64,000 nucleotides of DNA, from the NCBI RefSeq assembly GCF_004136315.1, contig NZ_CP029562.1:2108001-2172000 (forward strand), written 5' to 3'. The stretch is from Mesorhizobium sp. Pch-S. GTDB lineage: Bacteria; Pseudomonadota; Alphaproteobacteria; Rhizobiales; Rhizobiaceae. A model generated the notes under the pieces. The model was not told the origin of the DNA. It saw only the letters and a list, made by a program, of their open reading frames with translations, and searched no databases. Positions 45,731 to 54,426 of the stretch are shown here, in pieces (position 1 is the first letter of the stretch; each line of letters opens with the position of its first letter). Made by a program: the position numbers and the translations under genes.

Positions 45731-45762
45731 AAAAAGGCGTCCCGCCAGAGGTGGGACGCCTT
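45731..45762 (-). terminator. Rho-independent terminator after infC
   Basis: AAGGCGTCCC (45734-45743) pairs with GGGACGCCTT (45753-45762), and TTTTTCC follows on the minus strand, 30 bases past the infC stop. This indicates that infC is not cotranscribed with rpmI-rplT here. Confidence 0.88.
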
Positions 45763-45791
45763 GATCAAATACGTATCGAGCGGGCACCGCG

Positions 45792-46328
45792 TCAGCGCGG
45801 CGCCAGCACCATCATCATCTGACGGCCTTCGAGCTTCGGCTCTGCCTCGACCTTGGCGATGGTGGCGACTTCCTCGCGCACCTTGTTGAGAAGCTGCATG
45901 CCGAGTTCCATGTGCGCCATTTCGCGGCCACGGAAACGCAACGTCAGCTTGACCTTGTCGCCCTCCTCGAAGAAGCGGCGCACGGCGCGCATCTTCACAT
46001 CGTAGTCGTGACTATCGATGTTGGGGCGCATCTTGATCTCCTTGATCTCGATGACGCGCTGGTTCTTGCGGGCCTCGGCGGCCTTTTTCTGGTTGGCGTA
46101 TTTCAGCTTGCCGAGGTCGAGAATCTTGGTGACCGGCGGGACGGCGTTGGGCGAGATCTCGACCAGATCCAGCCCGGCTTCCTCAGCCAGCTGCAATGCT
46201 TCGTTGATGGAAACTTCACCGCGGTTCTTGCCTTCTGCGTCGATAAGCTGGACGCGGGGGACGCGGATATCCCGGTTTGCGCGCGGGCCATCCTTCGTGG
46301 GCGCCGCTGCTTTGAAAGGTCTGCGAAT
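45792..46328 (-). CDS. infC: Translation initiation factor IF-3, with a non-canonical AUU start codon
   Basis: 178 residues. C-terminal domain: [21 protein letters not shown] to the typical end [14 protein letters not shown] (cited in part). No ATG, GTG or TTG upstream of 46196 fits; a TTG there would delete the N-terminal domain. Reading further gives [19 protein letters not shown], the conserved IF-3 N terminus, preceded by ATT at 46328-46326 and by CGAGGAG nine bases before it. In E. coli infC begins with AUU and IF-3 rejects that codon to regulate itself, so the same autoregulation is likely. A terminator follows the gene. Confidence 0.93.
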   Translation of the reverse strand: MRRPFKAAAPTKDGPRANRDIRVPRVQLIDAEGKNRGEVSINEALQLAEEAGLDLVEISPNAVPPVTKILDLGKLKYANQKKAAEARKNQRVIEIKEIKMRPNIDSHDYDVKMRAVRRFFEEGDKVKLTLRFRGREMAHMELGMQLLNKVREEVATIAKVEAEPKLEGRQMMMVLAPR

Positions 46329-46631
46329 TGTCGTGGTCTCCTCGAGCCGTTGGCGTTCTGGAATTCAGTTCAAATTTTGCTGTGGCGCGTCAATGTGGTG
46401 ACCGCGCGGCGCGAGTCAATAGCACAGGCGTGACAACAAATCACCTGTTCAGGCAAATTAGTCCTACTGTTGCTTTCTGAACCAAGCAAAGAATTGAACA
46501 GCGCTCTTTTCGCTGCGTTCCGGCCATGCCAAGAAGCGCAACCTCGAGCGGCGCTCCGAGCGGATGCACGTGCTCGAAACAGCTGAAGCTGCGCATCGCT
46601 CCTGCCAGGCCGATGCGCAAGGAACCGTGCC
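46329..46631. other. Divergent intergenic region between infC and the alpha/beta hydrolase gene
   Basis: 303 bases. It holds the infC ribosome-binding site at its left end and probably the promoters of both genes. Several TTGAC-like hexamers occur on the minus strand (for example near 46425 and 46395) but I cannot pair them with clear -10 boxes. No coding sequence or strong palindrome is seen. Confidence 0.4.
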
Positions 46632-47402
46632 ATGCAGCCGACTGCCCCTGATTTTCTCGACGTCGACAACATCCCCATCGCCGTCCGCCATCAATCCGGC
46701 GAGACACCCGGCGTGGTCTGGCTGGGCGGCTACAAATCCGACATGCTGGGCACCAAGGCCGAGACGCTGGCCGCCTGGGCCGACAGGAACGGTCACGCCT
46801 TCCTGCGGCATGACTATTCCGGCCATGGCGAATCCGGTGGCGACTTCAACGAGGGCACGATCTCGACCTGGCTTGCGCAGAGCCTCGCGGTCTTTCGCCG
46901 ATACGCCGAGGGCAGACAGATCCTGGTCGGTTCCTCGATGGGCGCATGGATCGCGCTGCGCATGGTGCAGGAACTGCGCAAGGCCGGTGACGACCGCGTC
47001 GCCGGGCTGGTGCTGCTGGCGCCGGCGCCGGATTTCACGGCCGAACTGGTCGAACCGACGCTGACCGAGGCGCAACGCCGCGATCTGGCCGAGAAAGGCT
47101 TCTTCGCCGAGCCGTCCGAATACTCGGACCAGCCTTACATCTATACACGCGCCCTGATCGAGGATGGCCGCGACAACCTCGTCATGACCGGTCCGATCGA
47201 CACGCATTGCCCGGTCCATGTCATCCAGGGCCTCGCCGATCCGGATGTGCCACACACCCACGCCTTGAAGCTGGTCAGCCACCTGCCCTCCGACGACGTC
47301 ACCCTGTCGCTGGTGCCGGAAGGCGATCACCGGCTGTCGCGCCCGCAGGACCTGGAGTTGCTGCAGCGCGCGGTCGAGACACTGGTCAAGCGGGCCGGCT
47401 GA
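46632..47402 (+). CDS. Alpha/beta hydrolase (ABHD10-like serine hydrolase)
   Basis: 256 residues. The nucleophile elbow is LVGSSMGAWIAL, the acid is in GLADPDVPHTHA and the histidine is in PEGDHRLSRPQD; the first strands read VVWLGGYKSDMLGTKA and FLRHDYSGHGESGG. This pattern is that of the ABHD10/bacterial thioesterase-like group. No signal peptide, so cytoplasmic. The stop shares one base pair overlap (TGATG) with the benE-type gene, so the two are coupled. Confidence 0.87.
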   Translation: MQPTAPDFLDVDNIPIAVRHQSGETPGVVWLGGYKSDMLGTKAETLAAWADRNGHAFLRHDYSGHGESGGDFNEGTISTWLAQSLAVFRRYAEGRQILVGSSMGAWIALRMVQELRKAGDDRVAGLVLLAPAPDFTAELVEPTLTEAQRRDLAEKGFFAEPSEYSDQPYIYTRALIEDGRDNLVMTGPIDTHCPVHVIQGLADPDVPHTHALKLVSHLPSDDVTLSLVPEGDHRLSRPQDLELLQRAVETLVKRAG

Positions 47403-48544
47403 TGCGCATCTCCATTCCGATATCCGCCTTCGTCGCGGCGATCGTCGGTTTCGGCGGAACCCTTGCCATCATCATCGCGGCCGCCAATGCCGTCGGCGCC
47501 ACGCAACTGCAGACCGCAAGCTGGGTCACCGCACTGTGCATCTCGATGGCGGTGGAAACGGCGTGGCTGTCCTGGCGCACCAGGATGCCGATCATCAGCG
47601 CCTGGTCGACGCCGGGAGCGGCGCTGATCGCGGCATCCAGCGGCTTCTCGATCGGCGAGGCCGTCGGCGCCTTTCTCATCGCCGGGGCACTCCTCGTGCT
47701 GACCGGACTGATCAAGCCGCTGACCCAGCTGATCTCGAAGATCCCGGCCTCGGTGGCCTCCGGCATGCTGGCCGGTATCCTCGTCACCTTCGCGCTCAAT
47801 GCTGTCCGGACCATCCCTGTCGATCCCTGGCTGGTGCTGCCGCTGATCGCCGCCTTCTTCCTGATCCGGCTGTGGAACCCGGCGCTGTCCGTTCTCGCGG
47901 TGCTGGTCGGCGGCGGCTTTGCCGCCTACCTCACCGGCCGTGTCGGCAGCCTGCCGGCGCCAGAACTTTCGACGTTGACGCTGATCGCGCCCGTCTTCAC
48001 CGCCAAGGCGGCGATCGGGCTGGCATTGCCGCTCTATCTCGTCACCATGGCCTCGCAGAACCTGTCCGGCCTCGCCGTGCTGCGGGCGGCGGGCTACAAT
48101 CCCGAGCCCGGACCGTTGATCAGTTTCACCGGACTGGTGTCCTTCCTGCTCGCCCCGTTCGGCGCCTCGACCTCCAACCTGGCGGCGATCTCGGCCGCGA
48201 TCTGCACCGGGCCAGACGTGCACCCGGACCCTGCCGAGCGCTGGAAGACCGGGCCATTCTATGCGCTTGCCTATGTCGTGTTCGCGATCTTCGGCGCCTC
48301 GCTGGTGGCAATCTTCGCGGTGCTGCCGCAGAGCCTGATCGTGCTGGTCGCGGGCCTCGCCCTGCTCGGGCCCTTCACCAACGCGCTGACCATCTCGCTC
48401 AAGGATGAGCATGAACGCATGGCCGCCACGACGGCTTTTGCCGTCACCGCCTCGGGCCTGACCCTGTTCGGTGTCGGTGCCGCGTTCTGGGGTCTTGTCG
48501 CCGGCATGATCGTGGTTCTGCTCGATCACGCAAAAAATCGTTAG
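47402..48544 (+). CDS. BenE-family benzoate/H+ symporter-like transporter
   Basis: 380 residues with about twelve membrane spans. Family segments include FVAAIVGFGGTLAIIIAAANA, SWVTALCISMAVETAWLSWR, PIISAWSTPGAALIA and GPFTNALTISLKDEHERMAAT (cited in part). BenE proteins import benzoate with protons, but many relatives are not linked to benzoate genes and none are nearby here, so the substrate is open. ATG 47402 overlaps the hydrolase stop by one base. Confidence 0.87.
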   Translation: MRISIPISAFVAAIVGFGGTLAIIIAAANAVGATQLQTASWVTALCISMAVETAWLSWRTRMPIISAWSTPGAALIAASSGFSIGEAVGAFLIAGALLVLTGLIKPLTQLISKIPASVASGMLAGILVTFALNAVRTIPVDPWLVLPLIAAFFLIRLWNPALSVLAVLVGGGFAAYLTGRVGSLPAPELSTLTLIAPVFTAKAAIGLALPLYLVTMASQNLSGLAVLRAAGYNPEPGPLISFTGLVSFLLAPFGASTSNLAAISAAICTGPDVHPDPAERWKTGPFYALAYVVFAIFGASLVAIFAVLPQSLIVLVAGLALLGPFTNALTISLKDEHERMAATTAFAVTASGLTLFGVGAAFWGLVAGMIVVLLDHAKNR

Positions 48545-48662
48545 GTTTTACAGGCGGTTGATTGCGGCCGAGGGCGCTTGTTCTTGAAGAACATGCCCAC
48601 TCTTCCCACCTCGTTTGGCAGCAGCCGTGTCTTGGCTGCCTCCAACCGAAGGAACGGGAGAA

Positions 48663-49124
48663 ATGAACACGACTGCATTGATCCGCCCGGCCTGGACGCC
48701 GGCAACCATCGCGCTGATGGTTCTTGGCTTCGTGGTGTTCTGGCCGCTGGGCCTCGCCATGCTTGCCTACATCATCTGGGGCGACCGGCTCGACGGCTTC
48801 AAGCGCGACGTCAACAAGGCCACCGATGGCATCTTCGCCGGCTGCCGCCGCGGCGCCGACAAGGCTCATCGCTGGGGTCATGCCTCCGCCCGCACCGGCA
48901 ACGTCGCCTTCGACGACTGGCGCGACAAGGAACTGGAGCGCCTCGCAGAAGAGCGCCGCAAGCTCGATGAAGCACTGGCCGAGTTCGACGACTATGCCCG
49001 CGAGCTACGCCGCGCCAAGGACCAGGAAGAGTTCGATCGCTTCATGGCCCAGCGCAACAAGCCGACCGCGCCGGCCACGACCAAGCCAGCCAAGGGCAAG
49101 GGCACGAACCTGCTCGACGACTGA
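48663..49124 (+). CDS. DUF2852-like small membrane protein
   Basis: 153 residues from ATG 48663 with GGGAGAA before it. One or two N-terminal membrane spans (IALMVLGFVVFWPLGLAMLAYI) are followed by an alpha-helical, charged region (DKELERLAEERRKLDEALAEFDDY) likely to form a coiled coil, and an Ala/Thr/Pro/Lys tail. This architecture fits DUF2852 proteins of Rhizobiales; function unknown. It is probably a monocistronic gene. Confidence 0.75.
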   Translation: MNTTALIRPAWTPATIALMVLGFVVFWPLGLAMLAYIIWGDRLDGFKRDVNKATDGIFAGCRRGADKAHRWGHASARTGNVAFDDWRDKELERLAEERRKLDEALAEFDDYARELRRAKDQEEFDRFMAQRNKPTAPATTKPAKGKGTNLLDD

Positions 49125-49262
49125 TCGATGCGATCAGCATGAGTTCCAGCGGCGCCGTCTGAAAAGCGGCGCCGTTGTCTTGTGGGGCCTTTCGTCCTCC
49201 TGCGGCGATCACATCGCTGCGAAGACCGCTACAGATTTCTCCGAATCGCTTATGTTCCTCTT

Positions 49263-50021
49263 ATGTCCTTCGCCTTCTTCCGCAACCTGACCAAGCCCAG
49301 GCCCGCCCCGGTCGAGGAGCGCGAGCATCATGTGGCCGGGCGCACGCTGCCGCTCAGGATCGTGGAGAACGAACGCGCACGGCGGCTGACGCTGCGGATC
49401 GATGCCGGCGGCCAGGGCCTGCGCATCACCGTGCCGCCGGGCCTGCGCCAGGGCGAGGTCGAACGGTTCCTCAGCCGCCACCAGGGTTGGCTCGAACAGC
49501 GGCTGGCCAAGGTTCCGGACCGGCCGCAGGTGCGGCCGGGCATCAAGGTTCCCGTGCGCGGCGTGCCGCATCGCATCGTGCATGAGCCAGGCAAGCGCGG
49601 CACAGTCGTGGTCGGCAACGACGACACCGGTCCGACGCTGACCATCCATGGCGACAGGCTGCACCTACCGCGCCGTGTCGCCGACTTCCTGAAACGCGAA
49701 GCCAAGCGCGACATCGAGGCGCTGGTTCAGCGCCACACCGGCGCGATCGGCCGCAAGGCGAAAAGCATCCGCTTCAAGGACACGTCGAGCCGCTGGGGCT
49801 CCTGCACCGCGGACGGCAACCTCTCCTTCTCCTGGCGCATCATGATGGCGCCGCCGCCGGTGATAAACTACCTGGTGGCGCATGAAGTGGCGCATCTGAA
49901 GGAGATGAACCACGGCCCGAAATTCTGGAAGCTGTGCGCGGAATTATGCCCCGACACCGAGCGCTGCAAGGCCTGGCTGAAGAAGAATGGCGGTGCGCTG
50001 CAGGCCATCGCGTTCGACTGA
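49263..50021 (+). CDS. M48/YgjP-like zinc metallopeptidase family protein
   Basis: 252 residues from ATG 49263. The C-terminal half contains the segment SSRWGSCTADGNLSFSWRIM and the zinc site HEVAHLKEMNHGPKFW (H-E-x-x-H with a downstream H), as in YgjP/DUF45 proteins. The N-terminal half is basic and beta-rich. It has no signal peptide, so it is cytoplasmic. Activity in this family is poorly known. Confidence 0.85.
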   Translation: MSFAFFRNLTKPRPAPVEEREHHVAGRTLPLRIVENERARRLTLRIDAGGQGLRITVPPGLRQGEVERFLSRHQGWLEQRLAKVPDRPQVRPGIKVPVRGVPHRIVHEPGKRGTVVVGNDDTGPTLTIHGDRLHLPRRVADFLKREAKRDIEALVQRHTGAIGRKAKSIRFKDTSSRWGSCTADGNLSFSWRIMMAPPPVINYLVAHEVAHLKEMNHGPKFWKLCAELCPDTERCKAWLKKNGGALQAIAFD

Positions 50022-50051
50022 CGGCACTCATTTCCATCCAATTTCCAGCCG

Positions 50052-50954
50052 TCACCACTCCCCGTCCTGCAACCCCTTTTCCATGAAATCGATAAAGGCC
50101 TGCACGCGCGGCAAGCGGAAGCGGCCGCGTGCCATGACCGCCCAGAGCGCGATCGGGTCGGAGCGGTTGATGTCGCACAGTATTTCAACCAGCCGACCCT
50201 CGCGCACAGCCTGGCCGACGACAAAATCGGCGAGCCTGACTATACCGTTGCCTGCGAGCGCCATATCGAACAGCATACCGACCTGATCACAGGAGAACGG
50301 TCCCCGCGGCAGAAAGCGCACGATGCCCTCCGCAGTCTGCAACGGCCAGGTGGTCGCCGGGTTCTGCCCTGACAACGCAATGCAGGCATGACCGACCAGA
50401 TCTTCTGCCTTGCGTGGCGTCCCGGCACGATCGAGATAGGAGGGAGCCGCACAGATCAGGCGACGCCCATCCGCCAGCTTGCGTACGACCAGATCGGAAT
50501 CTGCCGAAGGGCTGCCGCGCAACACGATATCGGCGTGGTCAACGACCGGATCGACCAGCCGATCTGTCAGCGACAGGTCAACCGTCACGTCCGGGAAGCG
50601 GGCAAGGAAAATCGGGAGCGCACGCAGAAGCGTTTGCCTGGCAAAACCCGTGCTGGAGTTGATCCGCAGTTGGCCCTTCGGCCGCAAGCTCGCGGAAGCA
50701 GCGTCTGCTTCGGCCTGTTCGATCAAATCCAGTATGTCACGCGCCCGCTCAAGGTAGCGTGCGCCTTCAGGCGTCAGGGCCAGCCGGCGGGTGGTGCGTG
50801 TCAGCAATCGCACACCCAGCCGGTCCTCCAGCCTTGAGACCAGTTTGGACAAGGCAGATGGCGTCACGCGGAGATCGTCCGCCGCGCTGGCGAAAGAGCC
50901 CCGATCGACGATGCGTATGAAGGCGATCATCTCGTCCGATGCGGCCATATTCAT
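50052..50954 (-). CDS. LysR-family transcriptional regulator
   Basis: 300 residues. N-terminal helix-turn-helix FASAADDLRVTPSALSKLVSRL, then LGVRLLTRTTRRLALTPEG; C-terminal effector domain. No divergently oriented target gene is next to it (the next genes upstream are on the same strand 252 bases away), so its regulon is unknown. ATG 50954 or 50948 may be the start. Confidence 0.87.
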   Translation of the reverse strand: MNMAASDEMIAFIRIVDRGSFASAADDLRVTPSALSKLVSRLEDRLGVRLLTRTTRRLALTPEGARYLERARDILDLIEQAEADAASASLRPKGQLRINSSTGFARQTLLRALPIFLARFPDVTVDLSLTDRLVDPVVDHADIVLRGSPSADSDLVVRKLADGRRLICAAPSYLDRAGTPRKAEDLVGHACIALSGQNPATTWPLQTAEGIVRFLPRGPFSCDQVGMLFDMALAGNGIVRLADFVVGQAVREGRLVEILCDINRSDPIALWAVMARGRFRLPRVQAFIDFMEKGLQDGEW

Positions 50955-51104
50955 GAACTCCAGTCATGAAAGCACCGCTATTTTAGACAATTATCAGCGC
51001 TCCTGGAAATGGTAATTCGAGACGCGCTCGTTTCGAAGGACCAATCCCATATCCGGCAAGCCGACCCCACCGCCCTTTGATCACTATCGCGCCATCGCTT
51101 CGAA

Positions 51105-51124
51105 CGATCGCCGCGCGGCGATCG
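51105..51124. other. Perfect 20-base palindrome in an intergenic region
   Basis: CGATCGCC then GCGC then GGCGATCG reads the same on both strands (51105-51124). It lies in the 252-base gap between the LysR gene start and the end of the APH-family kinase gene. It could be an operator or part of a terminator for the kinase gene, but there is no T-run after it. Confidence 0.4.
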
Positions 51125-51206
51125 CTGCGTTCCCTGCGCGAATTCGCTCATGGTTCAAGACGCGGTTTTCCTCGGCCCACGAGACATCTCCCGCCGCCAC
51201 TCGAGA

Positions 51207-52073
51207 TCATTCGGCCACGATGGCATGCAGACCCGCCTGCAGCGCCTCGTCGTCGCCTTGCTCGACGCCGAAAAGCACATCCAGCAGCGGGAAAGTGCAG
51301 CGATAGAAGGCCATGCGCTCCCGCATCGCGTCGGATATCGGCGTATGCCGTTCGACCAGGGCAAGGAAACCGTCGCCAAAACCCGCGGCGAGGCTCGCGA
51401 AATCATAGGCCGGATCACCGATGCCGCAGCCTGCGAAGTCGATGACGCCGGTGAGGCGGCCATCATGGACCAGGATGTTGCCGGCGCCGAAATCGCCGTG
51501 GATGATCGTTCGCGCCGACATGCCGGGATCCGCCAGGAAGGCATTGAACCGTTGCCTGAGGTCCGCAACGACGCGCGCCGGCAGAAGCGGGAAGGCGTGC
51601 TGTTCGCACCGTCGCAGCAGTTCATGCCATTCGGCCAGCGGATCGACGGCTTCGGCGCCAGGCAGGAGCGAGACCGGCAGCGCATGCAATGCCGCCAGGA
51701 AGGCGGCGAGACCCCGCGCAAGGGTTTTCTGGTCCTCGCGCGGCAGCGCGCCGGGATCGGTAATCGGCTCGCCGGCCAGTTTGTGGTGCATCGAGACGAC
51801 GTGGCCGCCGACGTCGTGCAGTTCCAGGACGGGCACAAGCGGCGGCAAATGCGGGCGCAACGCAGCCAGCACTTCGGCCTCCCGCGCCAGCTCGCGAACG
51901 CCCGATGGATAATATGGCAGCCGCACGATCGTCTCGCCGAAATCGAGCACGAGATTGTTCTGGCCCGTCGAAACGACTTTCGGCGATGGCGGCAGCTTCA
52001 GCGCCGCTGCGATCTCGGCGGGCGTCGGCCGTCCGGCGATCGGATCGGGAATCATGGTGCTCGGTCCGCTCAC
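51207..52073 (-). CDS. Aminoglycoside phosphotransferase (APH)-family kinase
   Basis: 288 residues. Catalytic loop IIHGDFGAGNILVHDGR and metal-binding TGVIDFAGCGIGDPAYDFA are intact. Related enzymes phosphorylate aminoglycosides, choline, homoserine or other small alcohols; resistance cannot be assumed. The start is probably GTG 52073, overlapping the GNAT stop by 4 bases; ATG 52055 is an alternative. It forms a two-gene unit with the GNAT acetyltransferase. Confidence 0.83.
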   Translation of the reverse strand: MSGPSTMIPDPIAGRPTPAEIAAALKLPPSPKVVSTGQNNLVLDFGETIVRLPYYPSGVRELAREAEVLAALRPHLPPLVPVLELHDVGGHVVSMHHKLAGEPITDPGALPREDQKTLARGLAAFLAALHALPVSLLPGAEAVDPLAEWHELLRRCEQHAFPLLPARVVADLRQRFNAFLADPGMSARTIIHGDFGAGNILVHDGRLTGVIDFAGCGIGDPAYDFASLAAGFGDGFLALVERHTPISDAMRERMAFYRCTFPLLDVLFGVEQGDDEALQAGLHAIVAE

Positions 52074-52582
52074 AGCGATTTCGTCAACCAGAGGATCAGA
52101 TCGTCGTCGACACGCACCGGCTGGTCGGGAACCACCGGCTTCTCGCCATAGCTGATGCCGCGCCCGTCCGGCAGATAACCCAGCCTGACATAGAGGCGCT
52201 GGGCAGCGCCATAGTCGGCATAGAGACCGACACCCAGGCCGATCACCGGCTTGCCTCTGGATGCGGCGAGCCGTTCGAAGCGGCCGATCATTGCCGTGGC
52301 GATACCGCTGCCGCGCGCGGCCTGCGCAACGACCAGATTGTTGATTTCAGGAATGCCGGCTTCGCTGAACGGCGGATAACCCGACCGCCACAGCAGCGTG
52401 CCGTAGCCGACCACATGCCGCCCCTGGAAGGCGAGCAGAACGACGCGACGATCTCGAGCGGCATCGGCAAGATAGTCCTGCCAAAGCCCGGGATCGGCAT
52501 TCCAGGCCGGTCCGCCGTCCGTCGCAGCGATCCGGTCCAGATCGCCGGCCTCAAACGCCCTGATGGTGAGGTCGCCCATCAT
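52070..52582 (-). CDS. GNAT-family N-acetyltransferase
   Basis: 170 residues. The acetyl-CoA loop is VVAQAARGSGIATAMIG with the family R/Q-x-x-G-x-G/A pattern, flanked by typical strands, and the C terminus YVRLGYLPDGRGISYG follows the GNAT layout. Substrate unknown. It is translationally coupled (4-base overlap) to the APH-family kinase, so the two may modify related molecules. Confidence 0.87.
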   Translation of the reverse strand: MMGDLTIRAFEAGDLDRIAATDGGPAWNADPGLWQDYLADAARDRRVVLLAFQGRHVVGYGTLLWRSGYPPFSEAGIPEINNLVVAQAARGSGIATAMIGRFERLAASRGKPVIGLGVGLYADYGAAQRLYVRLGYLPDGRGISYGEKPVVPDQPVRVDDDLILWLTKSL

Positions 52583-52766
52583 CGCCGTAAGTCCTCATCG
52601 CCGTCAGTCTTCATTGCCATTGTTCCGCACAGATGGCCCCGGCCCCTGTCGGAAGCAACTTCACGGCATGGTCCAGAGGGCGAAGACAGAACCGGCCAGG
52701 CAGGCCCGGCCGGTTCGATTCTTCCACGGCGAGTTCGGGCCGCAATGCGCCCGGCGTGCCTGCCGC

Positions 52767-53081
52767 TTAGTCTCCAACGATTTCGCTGAACTGCACGATC
52801 GGCGCGATATCCGTATAGTTGGCGACGTCTGCTGCGACTTCCGCTCGGTGGGGGTCGAACGTCTGCTGGAATATCTCCAGGCTCGGCGAGTAGACGTGGC
52901 ATGCCGCGACGAACTCCGGCGCGCTTCCGGGTTCGCGACCCCCAATGCCCTTCTCGATCTCGTAGCGCAGGCAGGCGTAACCGAGCCGTTGCTTGATCAG
53001 TGGCATGTGGGTGGTGCGGTAATAGTCGTGATCGAACCTCGAGCCGCCATCGGCCGGATAGTAGACACTCATCTTGATCAT
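52767..53081 (-). CDS. EthD-family protein
   Basis: 104 residues of the dimeric alpha-beta barrel fold. Conserved EthD features include MIKMSVYYPADGGSRFDHDYY with the following HMPLIKQRLG (the H-x-P motif) and VHVYSPSLEIFQQTF-like mid region (ACHVYSPSLEIFQQTF). GGGAG precedes ATG 53081. Related proteins assist degradation of ethyl tert-butyl ether in some bacteria, but function here is not known. It stands alone. Confidence 0.83.
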   Translation of the reverse strand: MIKMSVYYPADGGSRFDHDYYRTTHMPLIKQRLGYACLRYEIEKGIGGREPGSAPEFVAACHVYSPSLEIFQQTFDPHRAEVAADVANYTDIAPIVQFSEIVGD

Positions 53082-53210
53082 GCTGGGGCTCCCGCGGGGA
53101 TGCCCCTCCGGGGTCGGAGGGGGTGGAGCGGGATGCGATCTTGTGAACCATCATTCCGCTCCATCTGCTTGTTTTGACGCATGATGGGCGGCGGATACCG
53201 CCCGCTTTGC

Positions 53211-53240
53211 CCGAAAAGTCTGCAACTTTTCGGAACCATG
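53211..53240. repeat. Family B palindromic intergenic repeat
   Basis: CCGAAAAGT (53211-53219) and ACTTTTCGG (53225-53233) around CTGCA, followed by AACCATG. It is close to the end of the class C beta-lactamase gene (stop at 53243). Compared with the 8730 copy, paired positions differ together, which supports selection for the hairpin. Confidence 0.65.
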
Positions 53241-53242
53241 CT

Positions 53243-54402
53243 CTAAAGCCCGGACAATTTCTCGATGCCGGACAGGATGCGATATGCCGCCTTGATTCGG
53301 GCCGGGATCGGATAGCTCCTGTTGGCCAAAATGACGATGCCAACCTTCCTGGCCGGGATGAACGCGGCATAGCTGGCAAAGCCGTTGGTCGAACCGGTTT
53401 TGTTCAGCCAGGCGTCGGCGCCAGCTGGAACCGGCGGCTCGAGTTTCTCGGCCTTCTGCGGCTTGAACGCCATGTCCGCCGAGTTGCCGGCCAGCAGCGT
53501 GTCGAGGCTGGTCGGGTAGGAATAGCTCTCCCAGCCCAGTCCCTGGGTCATTTCGCCTGTCTTGTAGTAGCCGACATGGGTGGCGGCGATGGCGCGACGC
53601 AGCTTCTCGTCCGACACCTTGCCGTCGATGTTCGCCTGGATGAAGCGGATCAGGTCGGGCGCGGTGGTCTTGATGCCATAGGCTTCGGAGTCCAGAACGC
53701 CGGGCGACACGCGGATGGGCTTGCCCGCCTTCGTGTAGCCGTAGGCATAGTCGCCCATCCGCTCCCTGGGCACGTGGATGAAGGTGTTGGACAGGCCAAG
53801 CTCCGGCAGGAGTGTCCCTTCCATCAGCGCATCGAAGGACTTGCCCATGCTTTCCGCCGCCAGATAGCCGAAGAGGCCGATGCTGGGATTGGAATAACGC
53901 CGGTGCGTTCCCGCGGCGAATTCCGGTTTCCAGGCCCGGAAATAGGCGATCATGCCATCCTGGTTGGTCACGTCATCGGGAACCTGCAGCGGCAGGCCGC
54001 CCGCCGTATAGGTGCCGAGGTCGAGCACGTCGATCTTGTCGAGGGCACCGCCGGAAAGCGCCGGCAGATAGGCACTCGCCTTCTCGGACAGGGAAACGTG
54101 CCGCTTTCAATCGCGTAGGCTGCCAGTGTCGCTGCAAAGGTCTTCGATACCGAGCCAACTTCGAAGATGGTCTTCTCGGTCACCTTCTGCCCACTCTCCC
54201 GGGATGCGACGCCGTAGCCGAAGAAGAACTGCTTGCCGTTGACGGTGATGGCCACCGCCATGCCGGGCAGGTCGTTTTCCTTCATCAGCGGCCGCACGGT
54301 CTTGTTCACCAGTTGCTCGAGTTCCTTGCCGTCGGCGGCATGGGCATGGGCGGCCTGCAGGAGCGCGGCCGCAACGGTTCCGATTTTCAGAATTCTGGTC
54401 AT
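53243..54402 (-). pseudogene. Class C beta-lactamase (AmpC-like) gene with an internal frameshift
   Basis: The reading starts MTRILKIGTVAAALLQAAHAHA (signal peptide) and contains the active-site FEVGSVSKTF (S-x-x-K). It then shifts frame near 54094-54096: an A-run of three on the plus strand should probably be four, which would restore SLSEKASAYLPALSGGALDK into VLDLGTYTAGGLP. The rest is well kept in the second frame: tyrosine motif YAYGYTKAGK and the K-T-G motif LNKTGSTNGFASYAAF. So either the gene is recently broken or the base is a sequencing error in a homopolymer. It lies downstream of the class A beta-lactamase gene on the same strand. Confidence 0.82.
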
Positions 54403-54426
54403 GGTCCTGGATCCTTCGATAAGTCG

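Noticed and set aside
45792..46196. IF-3 beginning at TTG 46196
   Set aside because: This would drop about 44 residues of the N-terminal domain; the upstream frame is conserved IF-3 sequence with a ribosome-binding site before ATT.
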